A stretch of DNA of 64,000 nucleotides from an uncultured bacterium (GCA_949284985.1 CASDWY010000004.1:51344-115343); one strand, 5' to 3'; counted from the stretch's first letter, positions 43,460-54,570 are shown. The notes: generated from the letters alone by a model not told the origin. Made by a program: numbers and translations.

Positions 43460-45298
43460 ATGGATTGGCTTGATAAAATAACATATAGTAATAAGACAGT
43501 TATGGCAAAGCCTGGTTTTAATACTGTTGTAAATGAAAAACAAGGCGGATCTATTTGGGCTTTGAATCCAACCTCTATAAAATCATCTTTAATCGAAAAA
43601 CAGGAAAAAAGTGTAAAGTCAGATGTTGATGTAAATTTGAATGATGTTATAAAAGAGTGGAGAGAAGATACTAAAACTCGTCCGAGCGGAAAAGAATATT
43701 TTAAAAGTTTGAAGGCTCAAGGCTATGCAAAAGCTGAAATTGGTCAACAATTTAGAGTAAAAGAATTAGAGTATATTAAAGAGGATACAAACTTTTTAAT
43801 TAAAAAATTTGAAGAAGATCCATCTTTAAGAGTAAAAATGCAGGAGAATTTTGAAAAGCTTTCTCCTAGCGAACAAAAAGCATTATTAAATGAATTTTAT
43901 TTAAGCAAAAGAAATGGCGAAAATGGAGAAATAGAAAGACTTGTTAAAGGTTTGGAATCTGCAAGAAGCGATGTAAAATCACTCACAATAGCCGTATTGA
44001 GAAAAGATAAAAGGGCTAATTCAGAAGCGGTAAAACGTTTACAAGAAAGATTGCATGTTGAAGAAGCGCAGGTTATTGACAGACTTCCTAAAATTGGCGA
44101 GGAAGAAGCTATTAGTACAGTTGCTAATATTATGGGCGATGAAAAATCAACAAATCGTGCAAAACTTGCTGCAACTATTCCAAACTTAAAGAAAGAAGTT
44201 GTGCCTTTTGCTATTAAGACATTTACATCGGCTAAAAGTATAAAAAATGATTTTGAAGCTAAAAAAGCATTTATAAAATCTATATCCAAGTATGATGCAG
44301 AAAATCAAGTATATGCTTCTAAAATGGCAATTGATTCTGATTATTTCAATTCTGAAGATAGAGATAGTATTATTAAAGAAATTAAAAATTTTGAAAGCAA
44401 AGAGGTTCAACAACAGGTTGCCAAATATGTTAATGAAAGTGATAAAATTGATGTTCAAAACAGGGTAACTTTTGCTAAAGAAATTAAAAATTTGAATAAA
44501 GAAGTTCAAGAATCTGTGGTTAAAGATTTTAAGGCAAATGAAAAAAACAGCACAGATGAGAAAATTATAAAGACGCTTTCTGATGAAGCACCAAAAATGA
44601 ATATTACAGAAGAAACAAAAAACAGTATAAAAGAAGCAGTTGCAAAATATCTTGATGAAAAAACTGAAGTAGAAGCTAAAACTCAAGAGTTTCAAGAAGA
44701 AGCAAGAACAAACATAAAAAGTCAAGATTCAAAAATTCAAGAGGTACAAGAAACACAAAATTCGCAAAATATTCAAAATGATGATAATTTACAGCTAGAT
44801 GTTAATCTTTATCAATCGCAAAATATTGATAAAAATAATTTTATTAAAGTATCTGAATTAAATACTGCAATAAAGAAAGAACCTTTAAAGCCTAGTACAA
44901 TTTTGCAGTTTTCGGATATGCTCGATAAAGGTGAAATAAAACCGAGTTCTGTTATTGCCGCAGGATATACAAATGTTTTAGTTGGTAATTTTTCAATTCT
45001 GTCAAAAGATATGCAAGAAGTTGTTTTTGATATGCTTGACAATGAAAAACTTTTAGAAATGTATTCTCAAAACAAAATTCCAAAAAGGTTTGAAGATAAA
45101 GTAATGGCTAGATTTGCACAAGGCAATATTGATTCAATAACTGCAACAAGGTTATCTAATACAGTTTCTTGTAATGAATTGGTTGGGTTGTATGCAAATG
45201 CTAAAAGCAATAAAAATCAAACTATATTTAAAGAAAATTTGCAAAAACGCTTTACAGAAAAATATGAAAAAATGATAGAAGAAGGCAAGTTAGCTTAG
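43460..45298 (+). CDS. Large helical protein of unknown function, 612 residues
   Basis: A 612-residue, highly charged, nearly all-helical protein without signal peptide or membrane segment. The middle (about 150-390) has repeating helices ('[20 protein letters not shown]', '[20 protein letters not shown]') that could be HEAT-like repeats. A Gln- and Asn-rich linker near 400-435 separates a C-terminal helical domain. The ATG is close to a GAGG sequence, with GAGAGGG further upstream. It overlaps the convergent uvrB stop by four bases. No family recognised; it may be a cytoplasmic scaffold specific to this lineage. Confidence 0.7.
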   Translation: MDWLDKITYSNKTVMAKPGFNTVVNEKQGGSIWALNPTSIKSSLIEKQEKSVKSDVDVNLNDVIKEWREDTKTRPSGKEYFKSLKAQGYAKAEIGQQFRVKELEYIKEDTNFLIKKFEEDPSLRVKMQENFEKLSPSEQKALLNEFYLSKRNGENGEIERLVKGLESARSDVKSLTIAVLRKDKRANSEAVKRLQERLHVEEAQVIDRLPKIGEEEAISTVANIMGDEKSTNRAKLAATIPNLKKEVVPFAIKTFTSAKSIKNDFEAKKAFIKSISKYDAENQVYASKMAIDSDYFNSEDRDSIIKEIKNFESKEVQQQVAKYVNESDKIDVQNRVTFAKEIKNLNKEVQESVVKDFKANEKNSTDEKIIKTLSDEAPKMNITEETKNSIKEAVAKYLDEKTEVEAKTQEFQEEARTNIKSQDSKIQEVQETQNSQNIQNDDNLQLDVNLYQSQNIDKNNFIKVSELNTAIKKEPLKPSTILQFSDMLDKGEIKPSSVIAAGYTNVLVGNFSILSKDMQEVVFDMLDNEKLLEMYSQNKIPKRFEDKVMARFAQGNIDSITATRLSNTVSCNELVGLYANAKSNKNQTIFKENLQKRFTEKYEKMIEEGKLA

Positions 45299-47283
45299 GA
45301 TTTCAGCATAGAACGAAGTTTTTTTAACTGGTCACGAATTTCTGCAGCTCTTTCAAAATCGAGTAATTTAGCGGCTTTATGCATGTCTTTTTCTAATTTA
45401 TCAATAAGTTTTGGAAGATCTTTAGTGTCGATATTAAGTTCTATCATTTCTTCAGCAATAATATCTTCCAGGTTTCTATAGCTTGCAACAAGTTGTAGAA
45501 GATTGTTTTCAATAGGTTTTTTAATAGTTTGAGGAATAATGCCGTATTTTTTATTAAAAGCTAGTTGTATTTCTCGTCTGCGTTTTGTTTCACTAATAGC
45601 GGCTTTCATTGAGTCAGTCATGCGATCAGCATACATAATTACAGTGCCGCAGGCATTTCTGGCAGCGCGTCCTATTGTTTGAATAAGACTTGTTTCAGAG
45701 CGCAAAAACCCTTCTTTGTCCGCATCCATAATTGCAACAAGTGAAACTTCAGGAATATCGAGACCTTCTCTAAGCAAGTTTACCCCAATTAGCACGTCAA
45801 ATTCTCCTAGACGCAAATCGCGTAAAATTTCTACACGTTCAATAGATTGAATTTCGCTGTGTAAATATCTTACTCTTATTCCCATTTGGGTGAAGTAGTC
45901 GCTCAAATCTTCAGCCATTCTTTTAGTTAAAGTTGTGACAAGGACTCGTTGATTTTTTTGTGCTCGAACATTAATTTCTTTTATAAGGTCGTCGACTTGA
46001 TATTCGATTGGACGGACATCAATTTCAGGGTCTAGAAGCCCGGTTGGGCGTATAATTTGTTCGATTTCTTGTTGTGCTGTTTTTCTTTCAAATTCTCCTG
46101 GGGTTGCAGATACGTATATTTTTTGGTTAACTCTATCCATAAATTCATCAAATTTAAGAGGTCTGTTATCTTTTGCGCAAGGTAGTCTGAAGCCGTAATT
46201 TACGAGAGTTTCTTTTCTTGCGGCGTCACCGTTATACATTCCTTTTAATTGGGGGATAGTTACATGAGATTCATCAATAACTACAAGGAAGTCTTTTTTA
46301 AAGTATTCTAAAAGAGTAGCTGGTGGAGAACCGATTGGGCGTCGTTCTATTATTCTTGAATAATTTTCTATTCCAGAGCAATACCCCATTTCTTTTATCA
46401 TTTCAATATCGTATTTTACTCTTTGTTCAAGTCTTTGAGCTTCAACGAGTTTGTTTTCGCTTTGTAATTCAGCGAGGCGTGTTTGAAGTTCTTGTCTAAT
46501 CATAGCAATTGTTTCTTCTTGGTTTTCGTCATTACTTATATAATGGACAGCAGGGTAAATTATGATTGTTTTAGGTGATTCTAAAATTTCACCTGTTACA
46601 AAGTCTATTTTGGTAATTTTTTCTACTTCATCGCCAAAAAAGTTTATGCGAGTAATAATTTTTTCATAACTTGGCATAATTTCTACGATGTCGCCTCTTG
46701 CACGAAAAGTTCCGTATTTAAGTTCTACGTCATTACGTTGATATTGACTTGAGACAAGTTTTCTTAAAAAAGTATCTCTGTCTATTTCATCGCCTACGCT
46801 TAATGAGGAGGTACCTTTAAAATAATTTTCCGGCAAGCCTAAGCCGTAGATGCAACTTACTGATGCAACAACAATAACATCGTTTCTTTCAAACATGCAG
46901 CGTGTTGCGTTGTGACGAAGTCTGTCAATTTCTTCATTAATTGTGGCTGATTTTTCTATAAAAGTATCTGTCCTGGGGATATAAGCTTCTGGTTGGTAAT
47001 AGTCATAATAACTGATAAAATATTCAACAGCATTATCCGGAAATAATTCTTTAAATTCATTATAAAGTTGGGCAGCAAGAGTTTTGTTGTGCGCTATTAT
47101 GAGGGTTGGTTTTTGAACGCGTTCTATTACATTAGCAATAGTAAAGGTTTTGCCTGATCCGGTAATTCCTTTTAAAACTTGAGCGTCGTACCCATTTTTG
47201 ATTCCTTTTACAAGTGCTTCAACCGCTTCCGGTTGGTCACCTGCTAAAGAGTATTTCGAGTGAATTTTAAATTTTCTTTCCAT
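45295..47283 (-). CDS. uvrB: Excinuclease ABC subunit B
   Basis: A 662-residue helicase-like DNA repair protein. Walker A is '[15 protein letters not shown]' near residue 40, the damage-probing beta-hairpin is '[20 protein letters not shown]', followed by '[11 protein letters not shown]', '[18 protein letters not shown]', 'QTIGRAARN' and a C-terminal UVR domain that binds UvrC. It verifies lesions handed over by UvrA in nucleotide excision repair. uvrA and uvrC are not in the window. Confidence 0.97.
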   Translation of the reverse strand: MERKFKIHSKYSLAGDQPEAVEALVKGIKNGYDAQVLKGITGSGKTFTIANVIERVQKPTLIIAHNKTLAAQLYNEFKELFPDNAVEYFISYYDYYQPEAYIPRTDTFIEKSATINEEIDRLRHNATRCMFERNDVIVVASVSCIYGLGLPENYFKGTSSLSVGDEIDRDTFLRKLVSSQYQRNDVELKYGTFRARGDIVEIMPSYEKIITRINFFGDEVEKITKIDFVTGEILESPKTIIIYPAVHYISNDENQEETIAMIRQELQTRLAELQSENKLVEAQRLEQRVKYDIEMIKEMGYCSGIENYSRIIERRPIGSPPATLLEYFKKDFLVVIDESHVTIPQLKGMYNGDAARKETLVNYGFRLPCAKDNRPLKFDEFMDRVNQKIYVSATPGEFERKTAQQEIEQIIRPTGLLDPEIDVRPIEYQVDDLIKEINVRAQKNQRVLVTTLTKRMAEDLSDYFTQMGIRVRYLHSEIQSIERVEILRDLRLGEFDVLIGVNLLREGLDIPEVSLVAIMDADKEGFLRSETSLIQTIGRAARNACGTVIMYADRMTDSMKAAISETKRRREIQLAFNKKYGIIPQTIKKPIENNLLQLVASYRNLEDIIAEEMIELNIDTKDLPKLIDKLEKDMHKAAKLLDFERAAEIRDQLKKLRSMLKS

Positions 47284-47347
47284 ATAAAATATTTTAGCAT
47301 GAGAAAGCTTTTAGTGTTTTCATAGTAGAGATTAAAAAATAAAAATT

Positions 47348-47377
47348 TTGCATGAATAAAAATTTTTGTTCTATAAT
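47348..47377 (+). promoter_or_regulatory. Promoter of gatA
   Basis: TTGCAT (47348-47353) and a perfect TATAAT (47372-47377) are 18 bases apart, about 30 bases ahead of the start codon, in the divergent region between uvrB and gatA. Confidence 0.55.
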
Positions 47378-47409
47378 AAAGTATAAGAGAAATTTAGGGA
47401 GTGAAAAAG

Positions 47410-48879
47410 TTGAGTTATAAAGATTTGATAAAAAAAACAGCATTTGAACAACATAAAATGCTTGTAAATAAAGAAGTTTCTTCAGTAGAGCTGGTTAATG
47501 CTCATTTTGAGCGAATAGAAGAAGTTGATGGGAAATTAGGCGCATTTAATAGTTTGACACGAGATGCGGCTATAGAGACAGCTAAAAAGGTAGATAATAA
47601 GATAAAAAATGGAGAAGATATACCTGTTTTAGCTGGAGTACCATTGGCATTAAAAGACAATATGAATATGATTGGGTCTTATACGACTGCATCTAGTAAG
47701 ATTCTTTCTAATTTTGTTTCTCCATATGATGCAACAGTTACGAAGAAGCTTAAAGAAAACTTGGTGCCAATTGTAGGAAAAGCAAATATGGATGAGTTTG
47801 CAATGGGAAGTTCCAACGAAAATTCATCAACAAAACCTGTTCATAACCCATGGGATTTGAATAAAGTTCCAGGCGGGTCATCTGGCGGATCAGCTGCAGC
47901 TGTTGCGGCTTGCGAAGTGCCTTTGTCATTAGGCTCTGATACAGGCGGAAGTATTCGTCTTCCGGCAAGTTTTTGCGGAATTGTTGGTGTAAAACCTACT
48001 TATGGAAGAGTTTCTAGGTATGGGCTAATAGCTTTTGCTTCATCTTTGGATCAAATTGGTCCATTTTCAAGATCTGTAGAAGATAGTGCGTTGTTATTGG
48101 AAACTATTTCAGGGCATGATCCTAAGGATTCTACATCATTAAACATAGAAGTTCCAAAATATTCTGAACTAATAAAAAAAGAGATAAAAGGCTTAAAAGT
48201 TGGTGTAATTACGGAATTGCTTTCTGATGGGGTTTCTCCGGAAGTTAAGTCTTCAATTGAAAATGCCATTCAAAAATATAAAGAATTAGGTGCTGAAATT
48301 GTAGAGGTCTCACTTCCGCTTTTGAAGTATTCTATAGGAGTATATTATATTATTGCTACAGCCGAGGCAAGTTCTAATTTGGCGAGGTTTGATGGTGTTA
48401 GATATGGACACAGAACTAAAGATGCTAAAAACCTTATTGAGATGTATTGTAAAACCAGAGCAGAGGGCTTTGGGGATGAAGTTAAACGTCGTATAATGCT
48501 CGGAACATATGCGCTTAGTTCAGGTTATTATGATGCATATTACAAAAAGGCGCAGCAAGTAAGGCATTTAATTAAAAATGATTTTGATAAAGTTTTTGCA
48601 CAAGCTGATGTTATTATATGTCCTACTTGTCCGTATACGGCGTTTGAGATTGGTTCTAAGGTTCAAGATCCGCTTTCAATGTATTTAACGGATATAGGAA
48701 CAATCACTGCAAATTTGGGTGGTATTCCTGGCATGAGTATACCATGTGGGTTTGATAATGATGGAATGCCAATAGGATTAGAAATTTTAGCGCCGGCATT
48801 AAAAGAGGACATTATGATGCGAGCTGCATATAATTTTGAGCAGGCAACAGATTTTCATAAAAAAATTGCTAATATTTAG
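47410..48879 (+). CDS. gatA: Aspartyl/glutamyl-tRNA amidotransferase subunit A
   Basis: A 489-residue amidase. From TTG 47410, with GGAG eight bases upstream, it begins MSYKDLIKKT; a GTG at 47401 in frame is too close to the ribosome site. The Ser-cisSer-Lys triad is visible: Lys82 in 'LALKDNMN', 'VPGGSSGGSAAAVAA' and 'SDTGGSIRLPASFCG'. It releases ammonia from glutamine for GatB to convert Glu-tRNA-Gln or Asp-tRNA-Asn. gatB and gatC are elsewhere. Confidence 0.95.
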   Translation: MSYKDLIKKTAFEQHKMLVNKEVSSVELVNAHFERIEEVDGKLGAFNSLTRDAAIETAKKVDNKIKNGEDIPVLAGVPLALKDNMNMIGSYTTASSKILSNFVSPYDATVTKKLKENLVPIVGKANMDEFAMGSSNENSSTKPVHNPWDLNKVPGGSSGGSAAAVAACEVPLSLGSDTGGSIRLPASFCGIVGVKPTYGRVSRYGLIAFASSLDQIGPFSRSVEDSALLLETISGHDPKDSTSLNIEVPKYSELIKKEIKGLKVGVITELLSDGVSPEVKSSIENAIQKYKELGAEIVEVSLPLLKYSIGVYYIIATAEASSNLARFDGVRYGHRTKDAKNLIEMYCKTRAEGFGDEVKRRIMLGTYALSSGYYDAYYKKAQQVRHLIKNDFDKVFAQADVIICPTCPYTAFEIGSKVQDPLSMYLTDIGTITANLGGIPGMSIPCGFDNDGMPIGLEILAPALKEDIMMRAAYNFEQATDFHKKIANI

Positions 48880-48885
48880 GAGGTT

Positions 48886-49722
48886 ATGAAAAAACTTCTT
48901 GGGGTTATTATACTGTTTATATGTATTTGTGGGCGAGTAGCTGCAGCCGGATATAATCTAGAGGCTATACGTTTGTATAATCTTGGTTTAGAACAATATC
49001 GAGTAGGAGCTTATTCGGCAGCAATAGATTATTTTAAATCCGCTGTTGAGATACAAAATGATTTTTATGACGCATATTATAATATGGCTGTAGTATATGA
49101 TTATTTAGGCAATTATTCTCAAGCAATAATGGTTTTGGAAACAGTTTTACGGCAGAAACCGGAGGATGCCGCTTCTCTTTTAAAACTTGCTCAAATTTAT
49201 TATAAAAAAGGTGATGCGCCAAAAGCATTAAATTTAGTGGATTCAATTGCACCAACATCGCAAGAATATACAAAAGCGCGGCAGCTTGCAGATAGAATTA
49301 AACTTGAAAATAATGCGCAAGCAAAATATCAAGGAAAAGAAATTGCAGCTAAAGTAGCGCCCACAAATAAAAAAATAATGGGGATAAATTCTCCATCTGG
49401 TATTACGGCTGATATTAACGGACAAATTTATGTAGCTAGTTTTAGTGACAATGCAATTTTTAAACTTAAGCCTAATGGTATTCATCAGTTATATGCAAAA
49501 AATTCTATGATAAATGGACCTATAGGTATTGCTATCGATAAAAATAATAATATGTATGTAGCAAACTACAATAAAAATAACATTTTAAAAATAGACAAAT
49601 TTGGAACTACAAGTGTTTTTGTTAATTATTCTAATAAGCCATACTATGTTTTTATAAGAGATAATGTGCTTTATGTCAGTGAACAAGGAACGAATACAAT
49701 TTTTACCAGAACCCTTGACTAA
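48886..49722 (+). CDS. Exported TPR protein with C-terminal NHL-like repeats
   Basis: A 278-residue protein with a signal peptide (MKKLLGVIILFICICGRVAA) followed by about three TPR units ('AIRLYNLGLEQYRVGAYSAA', 'YDAYYNMAVVYDYLGNYSQA', 'AASLLKLAQIYYKKGDAPKA'). The C-terminal half contains NHL/beta-propeller-like strands ('SPSGITADINGQIYVASFSD', 'GPIGIAIDKNNNMYVANYN'), but only about three repeats, too few for a full propeller. It begins seven bases after gatA with AGGAGG-like spacing. Probably a periplasmic interaction protein of unknown role. Confidence 0.75.
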   Translation: MKKLLGVIILFICICGRVAAAGYNLEAIRLYNLGLEQYRVGAYSAAIDYFKSAVEIQNDFYDAYYNMAVVYDYLGNYSQAIMVLETVLRQKPEDAASLLKLAQIYYKKGDAPKALNLVDSIAPTSQEYTKARQLADRIKLENNAQAKYQGKEIAAKVAPTNKKIMGINSPSGITADINGQIYVASFSDNAIFKLKPNGIHQLYAKNSMINGPIGIAIDKNNNMYVANYNKNNILKIDKFGTTSVFVNYSNKPYYVFIRDNVLYVSEQGTNTIFTRTLD

Positions 49723-49829
49723 AATTAAAAAAATACACGTTAAATGTAGGATAAATTTGTAAATACTGGACGTAATTTATATTTGTAATATAATAAGTCT
49801 AAAGCAGATATGAAAAAAGGAATTATTAT

Positions 49830-51125
49830 ATGAAGACTGAAGTAAAAAAACTCGGTACAAATGTAGTTGAAGTAAACATTGAAATTGAAGAAAAAGTTGC
49901 AGCTAAAGAATATGAAAAGGCATGCAAAAGAATTGCTCAAAACGTTAATATTGCAGGTTTCAGAAAGGGTAAAGCACCTAAAAATATTATAGAAAAATAT
50001 GTTGGTATAGATTCTATTCAAAGAGAAGTCTTGGATAGTGTTTTGCCTAAAATATTTACAGATGTTATTAAGGAAAATAATTATGAGCTTATAACAGAAC
50101 CTGTTCTTTTGTCATATGATTTTACAGCCGGTCAACCTTGTAAAGTTGTTGCTAAATTTGAGCTTCGTCCGGAGGTTAAAATTAGTGCATACAAAGGTTT
50201 GACGGTAACAGCAGAAGAGTATAAAAATGAAGAAGGTGCTCTTGAAAAAGAACTTGAAAGACTTGCTGATAAATATGCAGAGTTTGTAAAAGTTGAAGGA
50301 AGAAAAACTAACGATAAAGATATAGTAATGATAGATTTTGAAGGATCTGTGAATGGAGAGCTTATTAAAGGCGGAGCGGCAAAAAATTATATGTTGGATT
50401 TAGGTAATTCAACATTTATTCCAGGCTTTGCGGAACAGCTTGTTGATAAAGAAACAGGTAAAGAGTTTACAATTAAAGTTAAGTTCCCTCAAGAGTATCA
50501 TGATGAAAAATTAAAAGGTGCAGATGCTGAGTTTAAAATTACTATAAATGAAATAAAAGAAAAGAAATTACCTGAAATTAATGATGAATTAGCTAAAAAA
50601 ATCGGTCATTTTAATACATTGGAAGAATTAAAAGCGGATATTCAAAATTATTTAGATGGAACAGTAAAAGCAGAAAACGAAAAGCGTGCATATGAAGCAA
50701 TTTTTAGTAAGATTATAGAAAATTCAGAAATGGAAATTCATGATGAAATGGTAACAAGAGAAGCTGATGCCATAATAGCAGATCTTAAAATGCGTGCAAA
50801 ACAACGAGGACAAAACATAGATGCCTCTATTGAGAAAGAGGGAATTGAAAATGTGAGAAAAGAAATGGCTGCAGAAGCTTTATCAAGAATTAAGAATTCC
50901 CTTGTAATTTCAAAAATAGCTAAGGATGAAAATATTCAAGTTACAGCAGCGGATATGGAGCAAAAATTCCAAGAAGTTGCAAGCATGTACGGAATAGATA
51001 AGGCGGCTATGTTGAAAGAAATGTATAAAAATGTTAATCTAATACAATCTTTGACTCAGCAAATTATAAGTGAAAAAGTAAGCAGATTTATATTAGACAA
51101 CAATAAAGTAGAATATAAAAAATAA
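49830..51125 (+). CDS. tig: Trigger factor
   Basis: A 431-residue ribosome-associated chaperone and prolyl isomerase. The ribosome-binding signature 'GFRKGKAP' is present ('NIAGFRKGKAPKNIIEKYVG'), then a PPIase domain ('IDFEGSVNGELIKGGAAKNY', 'FIPGFAEQL') and a helical C-terminal arm domain. It is followed by clpP and clpX in the standard order. Confidence 0.95.
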   Translation: MKTEVKKLGTNVVEVNIEIEEKVAAKEYEKACKRIAQNVNIAGFRKGKAPKNIIEKYVGIDSIQREVLDSVLPKIFTDVIKENNYELITEPVLLSYDFTAGQPCKVVAKFELRPEVKISAYKGLTVTAEEYKNEEGALEKELERLADKYAEFVKVEGRKTNDKDIVMIDFEGSVNGELIKGGAAKNYMLDLGNSTFIPGFAEQLVDKETGKEFTIKVKFPQEYHDEKLKGADAEFKITINEIKEKKLPEINDELAKKIGHFNTLEELKADIQNYLDGTVKAENEKRAYEAIFSKIIENSEMEIHDEMVTREADAIIADLKMRAKQRGQNIDASIEKEGIENVRKEMAAEALSRIKNSLVISKIAKDENIQVTAADMEQKFQEVASMYGIDKAAMLKEMYKNVNLIQSLTQQIISEKVSRFILDNNKVEYKK

Positions 51126-51160
51126 TAAGTTAGAATAATATTATATAGAAAGGACACAAT

Positions 51161-51748
51161 ATGAGTTTTGTACCTGTAGTAGTAGAACAGTCATCAAGAG
51201 GTGAGCGTTCTTTTGATATTTTTTCAAGACTTTTAAGAGAAAGAATTATTTTTCTTGGAACGCCGGTAGATGACATGGTAGCTAATCTTATAGTTGCGCA
51301 ATTGTTACTTTTGGACAGCGAAAATCCGGAAAAAGATATTATGTTGTATATCAATAGTCCTGGAGGTTCTGTGACAGCCGGATTGGCGATATATGATACT
51401 ATGCAGCATATTAGAGCAGATGTGTCTACAATATGTCTTGGTCAAGCAGCATCAATGGGTGCATTTTTGTTGGCAGCAGGTACGCCTGGTAAAAGACTGG
51501 CGTTGCCGCATTCAAGAGTGCTCATTCACCAACCCCTTGGAGGAGCTCAAGGTCAGGCAACAGATATTGAAATACAAGCAGCCGAAATTGTTAGAATTAA
51601 AAAGACTTTAAATGAAATTTTGGCAAAAAATACAGGACAATCACTTAAAAAAATTGAGAAAGATACAGACAGAGATTATATCATGACACCAGAAGAAGCG
51701 CTTGCTTATGGAATGATTGATAAAGTTGTTTCACAAAGCAACAAATAA
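51161..51748 (+). CDS. clpP: ATP-dependent Clp protease proteolytic subunit
   Basis: A 195-residue serine protease with catalytic Ser98 ('[16 protein letters not shown]'), His123 ('[14 protein letters not shown]') and Asp172 ('[17 protein letters not shown]'). It forms the 14-mer barrel that degrades proteins fed by ClpX, encoded 12 bases downstream. Confidence 0.97.
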   Translation: MSFVPVVVEQSSRGERSFDIFSRLLRERIIFLGTPVDDMVANLIVAQLLLLDSENPEKDIMLYINSPGGSVTAGLAIYDTMQHIRADVSTICLGQAASMGAFLLAAGTPGKRLALPHSRVLIHQPLGGAQGQATDIEIQAAEIVRIKKTLNEILAKNTGQSLKKIEKDTDRDYIMTPEEALAYGMIDKVVSQSNK

Positions 51749-51760
51749 CCAGGAGAAATT

Positions 51761-53086
51761 ATGACAAGTGTGGACGAAAGTCGTTTAAAATGTTCTTTTT
51801 GCGGTAAAACGCAGGATCAGGTCAAAAAGCTTATCGCAGGACCAGAGGTATATATCTGCGACGAGTGTGTTGAATTGTGTAATGAAATTTTAGACGAAGA
51901 ATTTTTTGAACATAAAGAAAAGCTTGATGAACCTAGAGATAGTGAGGTTTTTAAGGATATACCAAAGCCCCAAGAGATTAAGGCTTACTTGGATGAGCAT
52001 ATTGTTGGTCAAGATGATGCAAAACGAGTGCTTTCTGTCGCTGTATATAATCATTACAAAAGGATTGCACATAATAAAACTGAAGCAGACAGCTCTGGTA
52101 TAGAAATTCAAAAAAGTAATATACTTTTGGTCGGTCCAACCGGTTCAGGGAAAACATTGTTAGCACAAACTTTAGCAAAAATGCTTGATGTGCCTTTTGC
52201 AGTTGCTGATGCTACTACATTGACCGAAGCCGGATATGTCGGAGATGATGTTGAAAATATTCTTTTAAGGTTATATCAAAATGCAGATTTTGATGCCCAA
52301 AAAGCAGAACGTGGAATTATCTATGTTGATGAAATAGACAAAATTGCAAGAAAATCTGAAAACACTTCAATAACAAGAGACGTTTCTGGTGAAGGTGTTC
52401 AGCAAGCTTTGCTTAAAATGATTGAAGGTACAATTGCTAATGTTCCACCGCAAGGCGGCAGAAAGCATCCGCACCAAGAATTTATTCAAATTGATACAAA
52501 AAATATATTGTTTATTGTTGGTGGTGCGTTTGTGGGCCTTGATAAAATTGTAGAAAGACGTGCGGATGAGGGTTCTTCTGTAGGGTTTGGTGCAAAAAAA
52601 CCGGCTACCGTTGCAGAAAAAGAGCTCGCGGCTGCACAAATGCTTAAAAAACTTCAACCGGAAGATTTGCTTAAGTTTGGATTAATTCCGGAATTTATAG
52701 GTCGTATTCCGATATATGCGGTTTTGGATGCATTGGATGAGGCTACATTGAAGATGATTTTAACAGAACCGAAAAATGCAATTATTAAGCAATATCAATG
52801 CTTGTTGAAAATGGATGGAGTAGATTTAACTTTTGAGCCTGATGCTATTGATTATATAGCTAAGGAAGCTATAAAACGCAAAACCGGAGCTCGAGCTTTG
52901 CGTTCAATAGTAGAAGAAACAATGTTGGATATTATGTATGAAGTGCCGAGCAAGCCAGAAATTAAAGAGTTTGTTGTTACGGCAGAGATGGTTAGAAAAC
53001 ATGAGAATCTTGCTGAATTAATTAAGCTTCCGCAAAAAAATGTTGGTGCAAAGTCAGACTCTGAGGCTAAAGAGGAAATAGCATAA
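51761..53086 (+). CDS. clpX: ATP-dependent Clp protease ATP-binding subunit ClpX
   Basis: A 441-residue AAA+ unfoldase. An N-terminal zinc-binding domain holds Cys11, Cys14, Cys33 and Cys36 ('[11 protein letters not shown]', '[10 protein letters not shown]'). Walker A is '[15 protein letters not shown]', Walker B '[11 protein letters not shown]', and the ClpP-binding 'IGF'-type loop is 'IPEFIGRIP' region. The C-terminus ends '[20 protein letters not shown]' plus a charged tail. It pairs with ClpP. Confidence 0.97.
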   Translation: MTSVDESRLKCSFCGKTQDQVKKLIAGPEVYICDECVELCNEILDEEFFEHKEKLDEPRDSEVFKDIPKPQEIKAYLDEHIVGQDDAKRVLSVAVYNHYKRIAHNKTEADSSGIEIQKSNILLVGPTGSGKTLLAQTLAKMLDVPFAVADATTLTEAGYVGDDVENILLRLYQNADFDAQKAERGIIYVDEIDKIARKSENTSITRDVSGEGVQQALLKMIEGTIANVPPQGGRKHPHQEFIQIDTKNILFIVGGAFVGLDKIVERRADEGSSVGFGAKKPATVAEKELAAAQMLKKLQPEDLLKFGLIPEFIGRIPIYAVLDALDEATLKMILTEPKNAIIKQYQCLLKMDGVDLTFEPDAIDYIAKEAIKRKTGARALRSIVEETMLDIMYEVPSKPEIKEFVVTAEMVRKHENLAELIKLPQKNVGAKSDSEAKEEIA

Positions 53087-53089
53087 CAT

Positions 53090-53938
53090 ATGAAAAAAAT
53101 TTTTTTCACAAAAATGCATGGACTTGGAAACGATTTTGTTGTCTTGGATTGGGAAGAATTTCAAGAGATAAATATTCCTGTGAAAGAACTTGCAGAAAAA
53201 ATGTGTAAAAGGAATTTTGGAGTGGGTGCTGATGGTTTGATGGTGGTCGTACCAGAATCTAAAAAAGCTGATTTGAGCTGGATATTTTATAATTCAGATG
53301 GGACACCTGCTCAGATGTGCGGAAATGGAATGAGATGTTTTGCAAAATATGTTTTGAATAAAGGCTATATTACAAAACGTGAATTTACAGTAGAAACAGC
53401 AGCTGGAATAATTAGTCCGAAAGTTAATGAAGATGGTTCTGTTACAGTTAACATGGGGCATCCCGTACTTGAACCAGCTTTAATTCCATTTAAAGGTGAT
53501 AATAATTTAAATTATGAAATAGAATTATGGTCAAAAAAATTTAATTTGAATGCAGTGAGCATGGGTAATCCCCACTGTGTAATTTTCACAGATGAAGATA
53601 TATCTTTATTGGCGAAGGATTATGGGCCGGATATAGAAGTTAGTGAATTGTTTCCAGAAAAAACAAATGTTGAATTTGTAAAAATAAGGTCTAGACAGGA
53701 AGTTGATATTGCTGTATGGGAGCGTGGTTGTGGAATAACATTAGCATGCGGAACAGGCGCATGTGCAACAGTAACAGCAGGCATTTTAAATGGATATCTT
53801 GACAACAAGGTAAAAGTTAATTTACCTGGTGGTGCGTTGAGAATTCAGTGGGATGGAACAGCACATGACCCTAAGCATGATATATTTATGACTGGTCCGG
53901 CTGAATTTTCTTTTGAAGGCGTGTTTTTTTACAAGTAA
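53090..53938 (+). CDS. dapF: Diaminopimelate epimerase
   Basis: A 282-residue racemase-fold enzyme that turns LL- into meso-diaminopimelate for lysine and peptidoglycan synthesis. The catalytic cysteines are in 'AQMCGNGMRCFAKY' (Cys77) and 'LACGTGACATVTAG'; 'KMHGLGNDFVVLDW' is the usual N-terminus. It lies four bases after clpX, so it may share that transcript. Confidence 0.96.
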   Translation: MKKIFFTKMHGLGNDFVVLDWEEFQEINIPVKELAEKMCKRNFGVGADGLMVVVPESKKADLSWIFYNSDGTPAQMCGNGMRCFAKYVLNKGYITKREFTVETAAGIISPKVNEDGSVTVNMGHPVLEPALIPFKGDNNLNYEIELWSKKFNLNAVSMGNPHCVIFTDEDISLLAKDYGPDIEVSELFPEKTNVEFVKIRSRQEVDIAVWERGCGITLACGTGACATVTAGILNGYLDNKVKVNLPGGALRIQWDGTAHDPKHDIFMTGPAEFSFEGVFFYK

Positions 53939-54036
53939 AACCAGTTTAAAAAAGGTTACTTATTTTAAGTTTTGTAAAAAAACAAATTAAATATTAAGAA
54001 AATATTACAAATTTAATAAAAATTAGAAAATATAGA

Positions 54037-54065
54037 TTGACGCGAGATTTTGTTTGTTATAGATT
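54037..54065 (+). promoter_or_regulatory. Promoter of the ribosomal protein operon
   Basis: TTGACG (54037-54042) is a strong -35 box. TAGATT (54060-54065) follows at 17 bases, or TATAGA (54058-54063) at 15. Transcription would begin near 54070-54075, leaving a structured leader of about 180 bases before rpsJ. The rest of the 317-base gap after dapF shows no gene. Confidence 0.6.
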
Positions 54066-54069
54066 AAGA

Positions 54070-54159
54070 TACACTGGCAGGGAATGGCAGGAAGGGAAAA
54101 ATTCCTGAGAAAGCTCGTAAGGGCAGTGTACAAAAGGAATTGTCCGTTAGAAACGAGCT
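54070..54159 (+). promoter_or_regulatory. Structured 5' leader of rpsJ with pseudoknot-like pairing
   Basis: TACACTG (54070-54076) pairs with CAGTGTA (54124-54130). Inside it CAGGAA (54088-54093) pairs with TTCCTG (54102-54107). AGCTCGT (54112-54118), inside the outer helix, pairs perfectly with ACGAGCT (54153-54159) outside it, so the helices interleave as in an H-type pseudoknot or are alternatives. Leaders of S10 operons can be bound by L4 or other r-proteins; rplD (L4) is in this operon, so autoregulation is plausible but unproven. Confidence 0.5.
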
Positions 54160-54255
54160 AAGAACTAGCTTAAATGTTTCAAAATTAAAGTGATAACCTT
54201 ATTGCCTCTGCAGTTAAAAAATATAAAGAAATAAACAAACAAAGGTAAAACTAAA

Positions 54256-54570
54256 ATGAGTACAACAAGACAAAGAATTAGAGTTTGCTTAAAGGCATAT
54301 GATCATAAGCTTATTGATGTGTCAGCAGAAAAAATTGTAGAAACAGCAAAAAGAACTGACGCAAAAGTAGCAGGTCCTATTCCTTTGCCTACAAAAAGAC
54401 GGGTGTATTGCGTATTACGCTCACCACACGTTGACAAAAAGTCGAGAGAACATTTTGAGATGAGAATACATAAAAGAATCATCGATATTTATGATCCGAC
54501 ACAACAAACAACAGAAGAACTTAGCAGAATGGATTTGCCTGCTGGCGTAGACATAGAAGTTAAGTTATAA
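54256..54570 (+). CDS. rpsJ: 30S ribosomal protein S10
   Basis: A 104-residue protein with '[20 protein letters not shown]', '[20 protein letters not shown]' and '[17 protein letters not shown]', full-length S10. It belongs to the 30S head and also to the NusB transcription complex. It is the first gene of the cluster, behind a structured leader; rpsL, rpsG, fusA and tuf are not directly upstream. A long structured spacer separates it from rplC. Confidence 0.97.
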   Translation: MSTTRQRIRVCLKAYDHKLIDVSAEKIVETAKRTDAKVAGPIPLPTKRRVYCVLRSPHVDKKSREHFEMRIHKRIIDIYDPTQQTTEELSRMDLPAGVDIEVKL

